From Glossina fuscipes (Eukaryota > Arthropoda > Insecta > Diptera > Glossinidae): a stretch of 64,000 nt of DNA. The DNA lies in assembly GCF_014805625.2 (NCBI RefSeq), contig NW_023998556.1:506707-570706 (forward strand). Reading direction: 5' to 3'. Positions 50,795 through 62,196 of this stretch are shown piece by piece; positions within the stretch are counted from its first letter, which is position 1, and each line of letters opens with the position of its first letter. The notes under the pieces were generated by a model. The model ran no database searches, had not been told where the DNA came from, and saw nothing but the letters and a program-made list of their open reading frames with translations. The translations under genes and the position numbers were made by a program.

Positions 50795-50885
50795 GGTGAA
50801 TACATTATATAGACAGACGGCTAGACAAGCTTAACTCGAGTCGGAACCTCAATTCTACATTGATGGGTATAATTGAAAACTAGGC
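50795..50885 (-). repeat. Inverted fragment of the dispersed fly repeat
   Basis: ATAGACAGACGGCTAGACAAGCTTAACTCGAGTC followed by GATGGGTATAATTG, in plus-strand order, is the reverse-strand form of the TATACCC...GTCTGTCTAG blocks seen at 22700-22960. Short and diverged. Confidence 0.45.
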
Positions 50886-53800
50886 CCTTATACGTATTGT
50901 ATTCGCACAACCTTAATATTATCGAGCACAACACGTAGGCTAGTGTAAAAAGATGTAATAAAGTCATATGCACTTTGAAGCGAAACCTTCATATGCATTA
51001 ACTCAAACAAAGTTAATAAAAACTTAGTACATTATCGTGATCTATAATGGATAGACGTAATGGCAGCTTCGATTGGTATTTGTGGGCGTTACAAGCGAAA
51101 TGGCAAGTTTAGTACGCTTAAGAAACTACTGTGTAGGAAACACAATAATTTCTGTTTTAAACTATATTGCTCGCCAACCATCGCAAATCCCCCTCTGTTC
51201 TACACTTTGCGGCTAGGTGTAAAGTGATCCTGGACATAAATATCAAGATTGTTCATACTATACTTTTTTCGGATAAAGCTCATTCATTTTATAAATTTTC
51301 CCTTCTACATTTCATTTTTAGCGTTGTTATAAATTAAAAAATACATTAAAACGGTACCTTGTTTTTCAGCCATAAAATTTTACGTATAAGTAAGCTTTTC
51401 TACAATGCATTGCCCTTTCGTTTATTTTATTAAATGTATACAACGCTATAATAACCAAAAAGTAGAAAGAAGATGTATTCGGCTTGAAGCGAAGCTAATA
51501 ATACCCAGCTTTTGCTATATCGCACATTTATAAGATTTAGCCGCAAATAATTTTGTATTTTAAAAACGTTGTCACTTCGTACTACGTATGTAGGTTTTTT
51601 GGTAATTGACTGAATCCTTCGTGCTTCTGTCTTTCAGATCTCTTTATTCCGTCTATAAATTCGACATTCTATAATTTCAAGACTGGTATAATTTAGGCAA
51701 GAGAAGAAAATAATTAGTTTTTGCGCAATCACAAAAAAAAGAGTATATTGTTTTTTTTAGGCAAAGTTTTCAGATAATTTTGAAGATGAACTTAGCGAAC
51801 GGAAATATGATCGACAGATAAACATTGTTAAATGAATTTTGCTGTTCAAGGCGATCGGACATAAGCATATACTTAGCTTTCATAGGACTTAAAAATATGA
51901 TAAATCTAACATACCTCTTGTATTTGATATAAAAATCGTTTTTGTATAACTTTTGGTTTGAAATAAAAAAATTATATTCACAAAAAAAAGCAGGAAACGG
52001 ATCTTCGGAGTAAGCAAGCGAGAGAAGCCAGGGTAAGGGGGTATAAAAGAGAAAAATATTACAATTGATGTAATGCTGTGGGTTTTCTTTTGTTATGCTC
52101 ATGGACTGAGTTAACGGTCAGTTTTAATGGCCAAAAGAAAAATTATATGAATTAATGAATCGCGGAGTTTTTTTTTTCTGTTTTCCGCGAGACGACTAAA
52201 GAAGGAAAAGAATGGGCATTGTTAAGTTGACAGGAAAAATAAAAAACCTTAATGTCTGCTGTTTTTATTATATATATCTGGAGGCAATTTGTTCGTTGGC
52301 CCTAGTTGTTACTTTTGTTTTTTACTGCATGGTTTGTTTTATGTACATGATTTTTATTATGACATATTTTAATTTTTTGTGTAATACGCGCTCGGGTAAG
52401 AAAAGAAATAGAAACTATAATATGTACATATATATATATATATATGTTTTACTAACAACAAGAGATCAGGAGTTACCTGTTTTTTTCTACCGCAAAACTT
52501 GTAACTCATTCTGCACTCTGGAATATTACATAAAATTTTACGCACACTTAGCAAGCCGAATTGTAGTCCGTAGTGGAGTTACACCCGAGTGCTTAATTAT
52601 GTTCTTAAGCAGGCATATTTTCTCATCGCTTTTTGTAACAAGATAAGATAATGTTTTATAGACTTTTTAGTTTTTGTAAATTCGATTCTATTCTCTCGGA
52701 TTTGTTAATTAGAATAAAATTAGATATAATTAGGAGCAATTCAACGGATTGAACAAATTTTACAATCTAAAGTGGTCTTTTTTTTTAATCATTATATATT
52801 AAGATCAAATTGGATAATTAGATACTTAAGGCATTCTATATTGGTTTTGATGACTGACGATTGCAGAAAATTCGTCCAAAACGCTCCATGATCATTTTTC
52901 GGTTTCGTTTGTAATTAGCCATTTGTTAATGAAAATAAATTATTCGGAGGCCTATGTAAAACAATCCATATGCTAATCACTCTATAGCTGCTACAGCAAT
53001 TATTATTCATTTCTTTTTCCTTGGTTTGGTTTCGTTGCCCATCCTTTATTGCTTAGCGATTAATGAATATAAATTCTCCTTTATGGTTTTTTGTTATGCT
53101 ATTTTTCTATTTTTGTTTTTTTAGAGGAAAAAAACATTACATTTATTTTATACAAAATGTGAATTCAATGGAATTTATAAAAGGAATAATTGAACCATTT
53201 CATTCCATTTGTACATATTTTAAGGCAACCTATGAATATTTATGAATTTGTTACGAATTTATAATTTATGATGTACAGTAGAATGAATATTAAACGAAAA
53301 AAATGTCATAAATTTATAATTTTTACAACTTTGATTGATTAATTACTATTACGGAGGTTGAATATCAAAGTAGCAGCAAAGGATTTTAAACTCTCACTAA
53401 AGAATATGTAACTGCTAAATGAAGTAATCACGAATTTTAAAACGAACGAGTTATCGATTAACTACTCATACAATTCTCCAGTAACGATGTCAACCATATA
53501 TATGGCCAAGATGTAATCAATAAGTTTTATGGATACGGATTAGATAATTGTCATAAATTGATGGTTTTTCATAACAAGAGCTCAATGCGTTAGTAAATCT
53601 CCTACAAAACTCACTATAGATTTTCACAACACGGCATCCGCCTTGTTTCATATATCATGTATGTATTACACTTTCTTATATGCAAAATTTTCAGTAAAAG
53701 AATACTAGCAAGCAAGGCTACAGAGGTGACAACTGTACACGAGCGATTATTATTTGCGTTTGGCGTGGGAGGTTTCCTTTCCACGCCGTCTTTACTGTGT

Positions 53801-54544
53801 TGTCCTATAAAATAAAAGTAAATAAATTATGTTCGACGTTTTGAGCTAAAATTTTATTATCCATCATCGGCTTGTGTACTACGTAATTTTTCTACCGCTA
53901 CCTGACTTGACCTTACTAAGCTAAAACCTAAGCAAAAGGATAAAAATTGAGGTAAAATTGTTTTGCTCCTATTAGGAAATCTATGTTTTGGTAATTGCAG
54001 ACAGACCGACAGATCTGATGATGTAGGGTCAAACGAAGAGAGTGTAAGATCATTGTGCGTCTAGTCATTTAATGGAAGGTAAACGTATGAATTAGAAATA
54101 AACTGAAGTGAATATTCAAATAGAGTGAATGTTCAATAGAGAAGTATTGTATGGAGGCGCACCGAGGGATTTAGCTATGCTAATCAGTCTAGCTTGAATT
54201 AACCCAGTAGAATAAACAGTAATTATAACAAGCAAATTTTCCTGGGGGGGCCCTGGTTTACGCAGCGAGTGTTACACCAGTGTAGCTAGATGGACATTAA
54301 GGTACAATTTTATTAACAAAGTAAAAGTTTACGTCCTCACAACTGTTATAGTAGTAGTGATCGAGACTATATGCACTTCAATGCATCAATTTTTGTGAAT
54401 TACAAATACTTGCAACTTTTTTACCGTTTGTGATAACTACAACGGCAGATAAAGTTCGTCTTATATGCATTGTGTATACACTATTAAGAATATGTGTTTT
54501 TTTTTGATTTGAGTTTTCGTGAAAATTAGTCGGCTTTTTAAGAA

Positions 54545-54840
54545 ACTAAATTCTAAAGAAATGGAAAATTAAATACACATTCAATGCGCGTTACCCACGT
54601 CATACAGCTGGACTGGACTGGAAAGAAGATCATCAACAATTGGTAGAAATTAACCGTTCGACTCGTAAAAACGAGTTGCGACAATCGAGTTAAGAGAATT
54701 GTGTAGCAATGTTCGAACGGAGAAGGCCAGAACGAGAATTAAACCGTTATAAATGTAAGTGTCTGTAAATAATTTGTAAGTAGATCCCCTACTTTTATAA
54801 ATAAAACCTATACAATCTTAACAATCCCAATTCAGCGGTA
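54545..54840 (+). repeat. Old diverged LTR of the same gypsy-type family
   Basis: TCTAAAGAAATGGAAAATTAAATACACATTCAATGCGCG and the nearby TCATACAGCTGG follow the order of the left LTR segment at 6365-6418 (CCCTAAAGAGCGAAAAACTAAATGCACATTCGCAGCGCG, CCAGCTG). The copy runs to an AATAAA-containing end and TTAACA near 54825. The outer ends are not sharp and no target duplication was found, so it is an old solo LTR or fragment. Confidence 0.55.
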
Positions 54841-54994
54841 CGAACTTCATTTCAAAAAGCGTTGAATAAATAACGTAAAATTCACAAAAGACGGATTTAC
54901 GTTGCAATGTATACTGAAAATTGGAACCTTAGCCTTCACGTCCTTACGATTCCCATTTTTGGTTGTGTTCTCATTCAAAGGACAAGATAATATC

Positions 54995-55093
54995 CTTCAT
55001 TATACCTTACACCATTCGTGGCATAGGGCTTATTAAGGTCTTGCACATGTATATAGCTTGCAGGAAAACTTCAGAAGGAATGACAAGCAGATA
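54995..55093 (+). repeat. Dispersed-repeat fragment left of mariner
   Basis: TTATACCTTACACCATTCGTGGCATAGGGC followed by TCTTGCACATGTATAT has the layout of the 5' part of the fly dispersed repeat. A 3'-type block, GCATCGGACTACTTTTTCG, lies just right of mariner (56430-56448), so mariner probably landed in a copy of this repeat. Confidence 0.45.
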
Positions 55094-56360
55094 TTAGTTT
55101 GGGGAAAAAGAAATCCATTATTTTTTCGGTAGATGGCTGCACTGATAGATTTCTCGTAAAGTATTGATCAAACAATTTCAGATTTATGCTCGTTGGAAAG
55201 GTGACATTTCGCAGTAAAAAAAATTCTTTTGCTGTTTTTTGTTTGGTGCATTCAGTTGTGAGTTACAGCGTGTTAAAAATGGAAGTGAACAAAGAGAAAA
55301 TTCGGTACATTTTACAGTTTTTCTTTGACAAAGGCGAAAATGCAAGCTAAGCGGCTAAAATTGTGAATGGGGTTTATGGTTCCGATACTGTAACAGCCAA
55401 TTATGTGCAATTTTGGTTTCGTAGATTCCGTTCAGGAATTTTTGATGTTAAAGATGCACCTCGCACAGGTAGGCCGGTCGACGAAAATGTCGATAAAATC
55501 GGAGAAATGATCGAAGTTGATCGGCATGTTAGCAGTCGTAACATCACCCAGGAGCTAAAAATCGACCATAAAACAGTTTTAAACCATTTACACAAAGCTG
55601 GATTCAAAAAGAAGCTCGATGTTTGGGTGCCACGCCAATTAACAGAAAAAAACATGATGGATCGAATTTCCATCTGCGAAGCCTTGGCCAAACGGAATGA
55701 GATAGACCCATTTCTTAAACGGATGGTGACTGGAGATGAGAAATGGATCACATACGATAACCCTGTGCGAAAACGATCGTGGTCAAAGAGCGGTGAAGCA
55801 CCTCAAACGGCCAGGAAGGTTTTGCTATGCATTTGGTGGGACTGGAAGGGGATTATTTATTATGAGTTGCTTCCATATGGCCAAACGCTAAATTCTGATC
55901 TCTACTGTCAACAACTGGACCGTTTGAAGATAGCGATTGACCAGAAACGGCCAGAATTGGCCAACAGGAGAGGTGTCGTGTTCCACCAGGACAACGCTAG
56001 GCCACACACATCTACAGTGACTCGCCAGAAACTTCGGGAGCTTGGTTGGGAAGTTTTAATGCATCCGCCGTACAGTCCGGACTTGGCACCAAGCGATTAT
56101 CATCTTTTTCTTGCATTGCAAAATTTCTTTAATGATAAAAAATTGGAATCTAGGGAGGATTGTGAAAATCGACTACTAGAGTTTTTTGCAAATAGAGACC
56201 AGGACTTCTATGAGAGAGGCATTTTGAAGTTACCTTTAAAATGGCAACAAATCGTACAACAAAACGGTGCATATTTGACCCAAATCGGACAATGCGAAGC
56301 ATGTTAAATAAAGTCCTGAAGTTCATATAAAAACAATGGATTTCTTTTTCCCCAAACTAA
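55094..56360 (+). mobile_element. mariner (Tc1/mariner, DD34D) element
   Basis: Near-perfect inverted ends: TTAGTTTGGGGAAAAAGAAA at 55094 onward and its complement ending at 56360. The target dinucleotide TA is present on the left (55092-55093) but the right flank reads CG, so one duplication copy has mutated. One transposase gene fills the element. The length, 1,267 bp, is normal for full-length mariner. The transposase resembles the cecropia/Hsmar1-like group. High identity of the ends and a nearly open frame suggest a fairly young copy. Confidence 0.94.
55279..56307 (+). pseudogene. mariner transposase with one nonsense codon
   Basis: Starting at ATG 55279 the frame covers 342 codons to the TAA at 56305-56307. 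It is interrupted once, by TAA at codon 24 (55348-55350), where mariner relatives have a Gln-like codon (ENAS-x-AAKIVNG), consistent with a CAA to TAA change. Downstream from 55351 it is open. A helix-turn-helix region (RTGRPVDENVD and after), the linker WVPRQLTEKN, and the DD34D catalytic residues are visible: VTGDEKW, FHQDNARPHTS and YSPDLAPSDYHLF. Compared with relatives, about six or seven residues are missing between PQT and ARKVLL, an in-frame deletion. Transposase would cut and paste the element. A shorter protein could begin only at an internal site and would lack the first DNA-binding helices. Confidence 0.92.
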
Positions 56361-56560
56361 CGCGCTTGTTCGAAGTTTTTAAAATGCGGATTTGTTTTGT
56401 CCCAAGCATCAATTCTATTGAAAATAGATTGCATCGGACTACTTTTTCGCTGAGTGTAGTATTTCAGCATGCGGAAAATTGATGTTGACAACTTGGATCG
56501 GATGGGCGATTTTTTAAGTTTTTTCAATACACGGCCTCTAACGAAAAGGGCACTTCCATA
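56361..56560 (+). repeat. Dispersed-repeat fragment right of mariner
   Basis: Contains ATTGCATCGGACTACTTTTTCG, close to the CGGATCGGACCACTTTTTC block of copy A (37490-37508). Probably the other half of the repeat split by mariner. Confidence 0.45.
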
Positions 56561-57734
56561 TGGTTTAATATTTTAAAAGCAATTACCTTTATGTTTATTT
56601 TGCATATTACTAGCCACTCAACGGGTATTGCCTACACGCGCAATGAAGAAAGCGGTGTTCGTAGAGGAGTATGGGAGAAGCGAATCGTGCCCGTGTACGT
56701 TTTTTTTAAAAGCGGAAACATCACGCACGTGATTTATTTTTTGATTAAACACATGTCAAAGGGCCTTTTGACAATTTAGTCATTTTTACTTCGGCAAATA
56801 AAGTAATTAATATACCATTTATTGACAGAATTATAATTACGTCTGTTGAAAAATTTTATATATATATATATATTACTTGTTTACCGATAACAGATTTTCT
56901 TGTCGAAAAAAATTCAAATCGATTAACAATTTATTTTCCAAACTTATTAATTGTATTATATTTGTATCTGTTAACGTAAGTAAATATTAATAAAGGCAAA
57001 AAAAAAAAATTAAATTTCTTGAGAATAAAAATGCTTCATTAAATAAGTAAAATAAGCAATTCGAGTTTAAACAATGTAGGCGTATTATTCGGGTCCCGAC
57101 ACAATTAAGAGCTTCCACAAAAAATTACAGTTGCTATACCAAACATGGCCAATTATTGTCCAGTTATTTTATAACAGTAATTTTTGAACAATAATTTAAC
57201 CTTAAAATGAACCAAATTTGAAGCACATGTGTCCATTTTGTTGGGACCAATACCAAGAAAGTATTCTCATGAATAATAAGCCTTGTGACAAAAAAGCTTA
57301 GTTTTAATATTTTACGATGAAAATTGGTTCATACTAGCGGGTTTTTGTAGAAATTAACTAAAGGGAGTTTGGATAGCATAAATCTGTTTTTTAGATCCTA
57401 CTATATGTAGGCGCTCTTAGGAAAACTAAGTCTAATTTGTTGTTTTTCTGGACGAAAGCAGGTGAAAACGAATGATTAAATGTATTTAGTATCCGTCTTG
57501 TCCGTTTATAATGTTTTTAGTTGCTTCTACTGAATATATAGAGATTATTTACTGGATTATTTCTATATACTGTAATATTTTGTAATTTGAACTACTCTTA
57601 CTTGTAAGCATTTAAATACATCAAGGGTTAGATTAAAACGCATCCGAGTGGTATACGCACACTGCCTAGAGCAAACATATACATATACGTTCGTGGTAGA
57701 AGAACGTATTAAGTTTTCGTCGATGTATGGCACA

Positions 57735-57990
57735 TCCACAAGAACTTGACATAGATCCATTTTTTATCATACCGAGAAAGTGGTTCTGAATTGATCTCGG
57801 CTTGTTCTCCCCATATGCGTTTCTTGTTTTCTTTTGTTCGATCTACAAATCACAATTTCTGAAATATTTTAATGAAATTGGCGACACCGACAGGTTTCTA
57901 ATATAAATTCTTATTTTGAAAACTCGTTAGATGAATAACTGTTTTAAATGAAGTTGTGCAGGGAATTTAATGGCGGGCTGTGTCTCAGCA
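57735..57990 (+). repeat. Dispersed fly repeat copy C
   Basis: Begins GACATAGATCCATTTTTTATCATACCGA, almost the same as copy A at 37336-37365, then a diverged middle and CTTATTTTGAAAACTC. Same orientation as copies A and B. Confidence 0.6.
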
Positions 57991-58442
57991 GAGTGTTTTT
58001 ACTTGTAAATTTTTACAGCTTTTATATTCCCATCAGTGTGTAGCACCAAATCACCGTTTAGCCAATCATAAATCAACCTTCAACGAAAATTTCTTTTAAA
58101 GATATATTTATTTGAGGCGTAGTTGTGGTTCTGTTGAGCTTCTTCAAATTCAGCTTACTTATTCAATTTTCTGGAGAATAAAAAATTATACCTCCATATG
58201 TAAACAAAAAAAAACAAAAGAAACTCATTAACGCATTTCAACCTAAATAAACATTTACCTTTTTAATATTTACGCAGGCATGCGCAAAATTGTAATATGT
58301 ATGTAAAAGGGAATCGCGTTGTAAATATAAACATTGTAATTAACGGATTATATCCTTTTCTCCTTTTACTTTTTTTTATCGCATTTATATCAACGTTATT
58401 GAGAGAAAAACAAAAAATATACAAAAAGTTTCCAATTCTTAC

Positions 58443-58556
58443 CTTTAAAGCAACACTTTTTTACACGTAACGCGTATATACAAAGACAGATTAATATAAA
58501 TATGGCCGCCAAACAACCGCCGGCTGTGCCCAACAAATAACTCATTTCCAGAGGTT
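58443..58556 (-). CDS. Transmembrane exon of the Ig-superfamily protein
   Basis: A 114-nt exon, phase 1 at both ends. The acceptor is TTGTCGTTGTCGTTATTACAG and the donor AAAG|GTAAGA. Joined to the Ig exon it reads NVE-EPLEMSY and then a single hydrophobic helix of about 22 residues (LLGTAGGCLAAIFILICLCI) followed by the stop-transfer segment RVKKCCFK. The paired Cys next to basic residues are a typical palmitoylation setting (inference). The N-terminal GxxxG-like TAGGC could help helix pairing. The membrane helix follows the Ig domain almost directly, without a fibronectin domain, which argues against Sidestep, Hibris, Echinoid and Turtle type proteins. Confidence 0.88.
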
Positions 58557-60455
58557 CTGTAATAACGACAACGACAATAGCAACAGCAATGGCGTCAGAT
58601 ATGGCATCAGCGAAAAAGAAATGTTTACGTAGTTTTCGGTGGATGTATATTAAGGAAGTTTCCCAGGAATTTTCAAGTGTGTGAAAAAAGATGAATGGAG
58701 AAAGATAACAAAAAAAAAAAAAGAAAAGGAAAAACTTCAAGTTAAGATACGATAAATAAATAAGTTTTACTATTTAGACACATCAAGTTTAAGCAAAAAC
58801 ATGCGAATGTTTTTTCACGACATACACACAATGTTAGGGAAAATTAAGAATTATTGCTTAAATTAAATAGAGACAAAGTAGAGAATTTATTAAAAACTAA
58901 ACTGAGAAGGTTAAAGCGTAAGCAAAATAATAAAACTTTTTTTCAAATAAAATAAATATCCAATAAATATGTATAAAGAGATAATAATATACAACAAATT
59001 AAGGAATTGCAATTAATGAATTTTAAAAAGTTGACCAAACTACATTAAATAAAATAGAAAACATGCATGTGATTTTTATTGAATGTCCTTTACATCAGCG
59101 ATCTAATTATTTGTTCAGATTAAACCCTTAAGAAACACGGATAGTTTTTCAGAGAGCGATGTAAAACGAATGGAAAGTAGAACAAACTAACATGTTCTAA
59201 AGCACAAAAGATTCCCTGCCGCCTCAACAGCATTCCGCTCACTTTTGTCAAAGTCTAATGTGTTACCTGAATCGCGGCTTTGACTTTATGTCAAATTTTT
59301 AGCCTGTTTGAAAGTAAGTGAGGATCGACTTCATAACTATTTGTAGATTAACCATATCTTCGTGAGCGCGCGTTTGTGTCGTTAAATTTCTAAATATATC
59401 ATATCCATTTTATAAGTAATTTTGTAGCGAAATAATATTCATATATAATAAACCGCAATAATTTCATATCGGTTGACAAGAAGGTGTATGAAATGATTTG
59501 AGGATCGAGCAACCACCAAAGTTGAAGTGTCACAAGATAGGACGCTATACTTACTGTCTATTCAAAAAAGTTGATGCTCTCTCTATAGCGGTGACAGTTA
59601 AATAAATATACTAATATTCTAAACAAATTTCTACCTGATTTTCTTATGTTTCTATTAATTAATAAAATGCACGTGGTTTTGGATTTTCTTCTCTTTTTTC
59701 TATTATCATTACATAGGACACTTCATGTAATTTCATTATGCAACATCTGCGTTTGACTGAATAGGATTTTAATTAAACATTTGCATAATTAATTGTTTAT
59801 TTAATTATCATAAACAAATTTGCCATCAATTTTAATTAAAGCTAATATTTTATCTGGAGGTCATTTAAAAGCAATAACAGTAATAATAAAACCAACAACA
59901 ACGAAAGCAAAAGCAATAGCAACCGACAAAGCAAAAACAGCGACGTCGTTACAAATTTAACATCCAAAAAAATGTAAATGACCATTATAAACTAATTATC
60001 AATGCAATGAAGGGTAAAAACAAATTATACTCCTTCTCTTGCTATAGCTTGCCTTCCCGTTCATCTCGTCTATGAAACTCTTGTAACATTTTTTTCAACA
60101 TCCTTTCATTGGGAAATTTCAGAAAATTCACACTAATTATTTATGTAAATTAGTTGGGTTTGTTTATAAGCTTTGCTCTGCATGTAGTAAATGCATTGTA
60201 CGTACATATGGATGATTAAATCTACATATAACATATAAATGGCTTTATGGCATAGTTTTTAGTTTTTTCATCATGAATGACATCATGAAGTTTTAAGGAA
60301 CTTGTTTATTAAATTGTGAGAACTTCTGAAGGGAACAATTAAGAATACGCGCAGTACGCCCTCTATATAATCCGAGCTCTGAAGCTTCTTTAACTCGGCG
60401 AAATCAATTTTCGTAGATGTAAATACCCAAGGGGACAACACGAAATTAATAATAT

Positions 60456-60903
60456 TGTTACGGAAATCCCAAATCTAGTCATTTTCTACAACCAAATTTA
60501 CATTCGCTAGGCGTCATGCAGCTGCAGATCGATGAAAGCGATTAGCGGAAAAACAGACAGGTAAAAGCAGAGTGCACATTCGCAGGCGCCTCATGCAGCT
60601 GCATGCCGATGAAAACGGATACCAACAAAAGCAAGTTAACGAATTAAATGTCAAGTCATAAATGTAGGTATAGTAACATTCTTGTAAAATTGTATATAAA
60701 TCGAATATTTGTGAAAAGTAGAGTTAGTCTGGCAAGAACTTAGAAGTTGAGAGTACGGCCAAAATATATCGTAAATAAATATTCCTACTGTTGTGAGAGA
60801 CAAAGTAGTAAAATAAAAGAACTTTGAAGTGTATTTCTCTTGATCAAAATATCTACGATCTAGAGATACGGACTGTATCTTGTAAAAAGCGAATTTCATA
60901 ACA
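60456..60903 (+). repeat. Complete LTR copy of the gypsy-type family
   Basis: Starts TGTTACGGAAATCCCAAATC and ends CATAACA. It keeps the TATA box (60693-60700) and the AATAAAAGAACTTTGAAGTG polyadenylation region of the 6320 element. It has an internal duplication not seen at 6320: ACATTCGC...TCATGCAGCTGCA with GATGAAA occurs at about 60509-60540 and again at 60576-60615. Confidence 0.88.
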
Positions 60904-60984
60904 ACTAGGCAGGAACACACTTTAAACCCTGGCCACAATTCTATACCTAAATTTATGGTTTTATTTCTAACCCCAGCCTGGTTT

Positions 60985-61155
60985 TTCCTCTAATCGTTTC
61001 ATCGGCATGCAGCTGCATGAGGCGCCTGCGAATGTGCACTCTGCTTTTACCTGTCTGTTTTTCCGCTAATCGCTTTCATCGATCTGCAGCTGCATGACGC
61101 CTAGCGAATGTAAATTTGGTTGTAGAAAATGACCACATTTGGGATTTCCATAACA
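60985..61155 (-). repeat. Inverted partial LTR
   Basis: Reverse complement of 60456 to about 60612, including both internal repeat units, plus a further diverged unit (CGATTAGAGGAAAAACC on the minus strand) that the forward copy lacks. The complement of GGAAATCCC reads GGGATTTCC at 61141-61149. Confidence 0.85.
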
Positions 61156-61452
61156 ATATGTACGGGAAAGAATAAAATGATAAGTAAATAATTTGAGATA
61201 ATAGCTAAAAAACGGCCGATGAAAAGCATATGATGTTCAAGAAACGCATTGAACACTGATTACGTTTCAGACGTAATTAGAGAAAGCAAAAATCGTGGCA
61301 ACGAAACAAGCAACAGAAATCAACCCCAATGAACAGGCAATTATAAACGAGAAGCGGCGAAACGGGAAATTAGGAGAAATACATAATAAATTTTATTTTT
61401 ACTTAATTTTTGGTTAGGAACAAGCCCATATAAGTTTAAAGAATTCTACGTA

Positions 61453-62194
61453 CACTCAGGCTCCGCTTTGCGTGATTCGACTTTCCGACTTTTGTTTTTC
61501 GATGTTGCGTCGCTCTTGAATGACCACTGATTTTCGTTTTGCGTTGCCATATATTCGATTTGTGTCGTTTTTTTAAATTTTTTTTTCGATTTTCCTGAAG
61601 TTTGATTATGAAGATCGATTTTGAAGGAATAAATAAATCGGATGTGGACGAATTGTTAACTGCCGATAAATACGAAATGCTTAACGAAGAATTAATCGAT
61701 GTGGATATGCAATGCGCGAACGAAAAGGACACCCCAGTAGAAATGCAACAAAATCTTACATCACAAAATCTTTCTAAAGCCATGGATTTAGTTGATGAAA
61801 TTCGGAAAATTTTTTATGCGAACGGTAACAATCCGATATTAACCGCTAAAAGTAAATTTATTTAGAAATGGGAAAAAAAAAATCTGTTCAGCAGAAATTA
61901 GACAAATTTTTCAACAAAGAGACGCCAGTTGAGTCCTCTACAAAACTCAGTTAAATTTTCTTCACTTTTTTGTTTTTTATTGCGTAATACTGTTCGTTTA
62001 TTGTGTCGATTTTTTTAGTTTTTTTACTTTAATGAAAAAATGAAAAATTTTGTCAATTTAGGTTAAAAATACGTACACATATACTACAATCGATAAAAAA
62101 ATCTTCGAAATTTATACGATTTCCTATATAACTGCGACCGACTTTGCGTCGTTTTTTTTGGAATGCATCTACGCTTTAAAGCAGTACCTGGGTG
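61453..62194 (+). mobile_element. pogo/Tigger-like DNA transposon, internally deleted
   Basis: Ends are inverted over 17 bases with 13 matches (CACTCAGGCTCCGCTTT at 61453-61469 and the complement of 62178-62194). TA lies outside each end (61451-61452 and 62195-62196), the target used by pogo-superfamily elements. Inside is only the C-terminal part of a transposase-like protein. At 742 bp it is far too short for an autonomous element, so it is a deletion derivative like the short pogo copies known in flies. Confidence 0.7.
61608..61954 (+). pseudogene. C-terminal fragment of a pogo-like transposase with PCNA-box-like end
   Basis: From ATG 61608 an 85-codon acidic/polar frame includes VDELLTADKYEMLNEELIDV and SKAMDLVDEIRKIFYANG before TAG at 61863, the style of the region after the catalytic domain in pogo/Tigger proteins. 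Immediately after, in a shifted frame with an A9 tract at the junction, 61868-61954 encodes MGKKKSVQQKLDKFFNKE and ends at TAA 61952. QQKLDKFF fits the PIP box Q-x-x-L-x-x-F-F; pogo transposase is known to bind PCNA through such a C-terminal motif. The helix-turn-helix and DDE parts are absent. A frameshift in the A9 run plus the TAG probably split one original reading frame. Confidence 0.62.
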
Positions 62195-62196
62195 TA

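Larger units (their letters stand above)
46011..58442 (-). other. 12.4-kb intron rich in mobile-element debris
   Basis: Lies between the membrane exon and the microexon. It holds an RTE-like LINE relic, dispersed-repeat fragments near 50.8, 51.5 and 54.0 kb, an old LTR near 54.55 kb and a mariner at 55.09 kb. A Gln/Ser-rich minus-strand open frame at 46543-46755 has no convincing splice acceptor and is not called. Confidence 0.7.
60456..61155. mobile_element. Palindromic LTR composite flanked by ATAT
   Basis: A complete forward LTR (60456-60903), about 75 bases of spacer, and an inverted partial copy of the LTR start (about 60985-61155). The two outer ends are the same LTR terminus (TGTTACGG and its complement CCATAACA). 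The 4-bp ATAT lies directly outside each end (60452-60455 and 61156-61159), as expected if the whole 700-bp unit was inserted in one event by integrase, not as a normal solo LTR. No gag or pol is inside. Confidence 0.75.

Noticed and set aside
52212..52646. 144-codon plus-strand open frame with hydrophobic stretches
   Set aside because: It reads through an (AT)n microsatellite and AT-rich DNA that favours hydrophobic codons; no domain or splice support.
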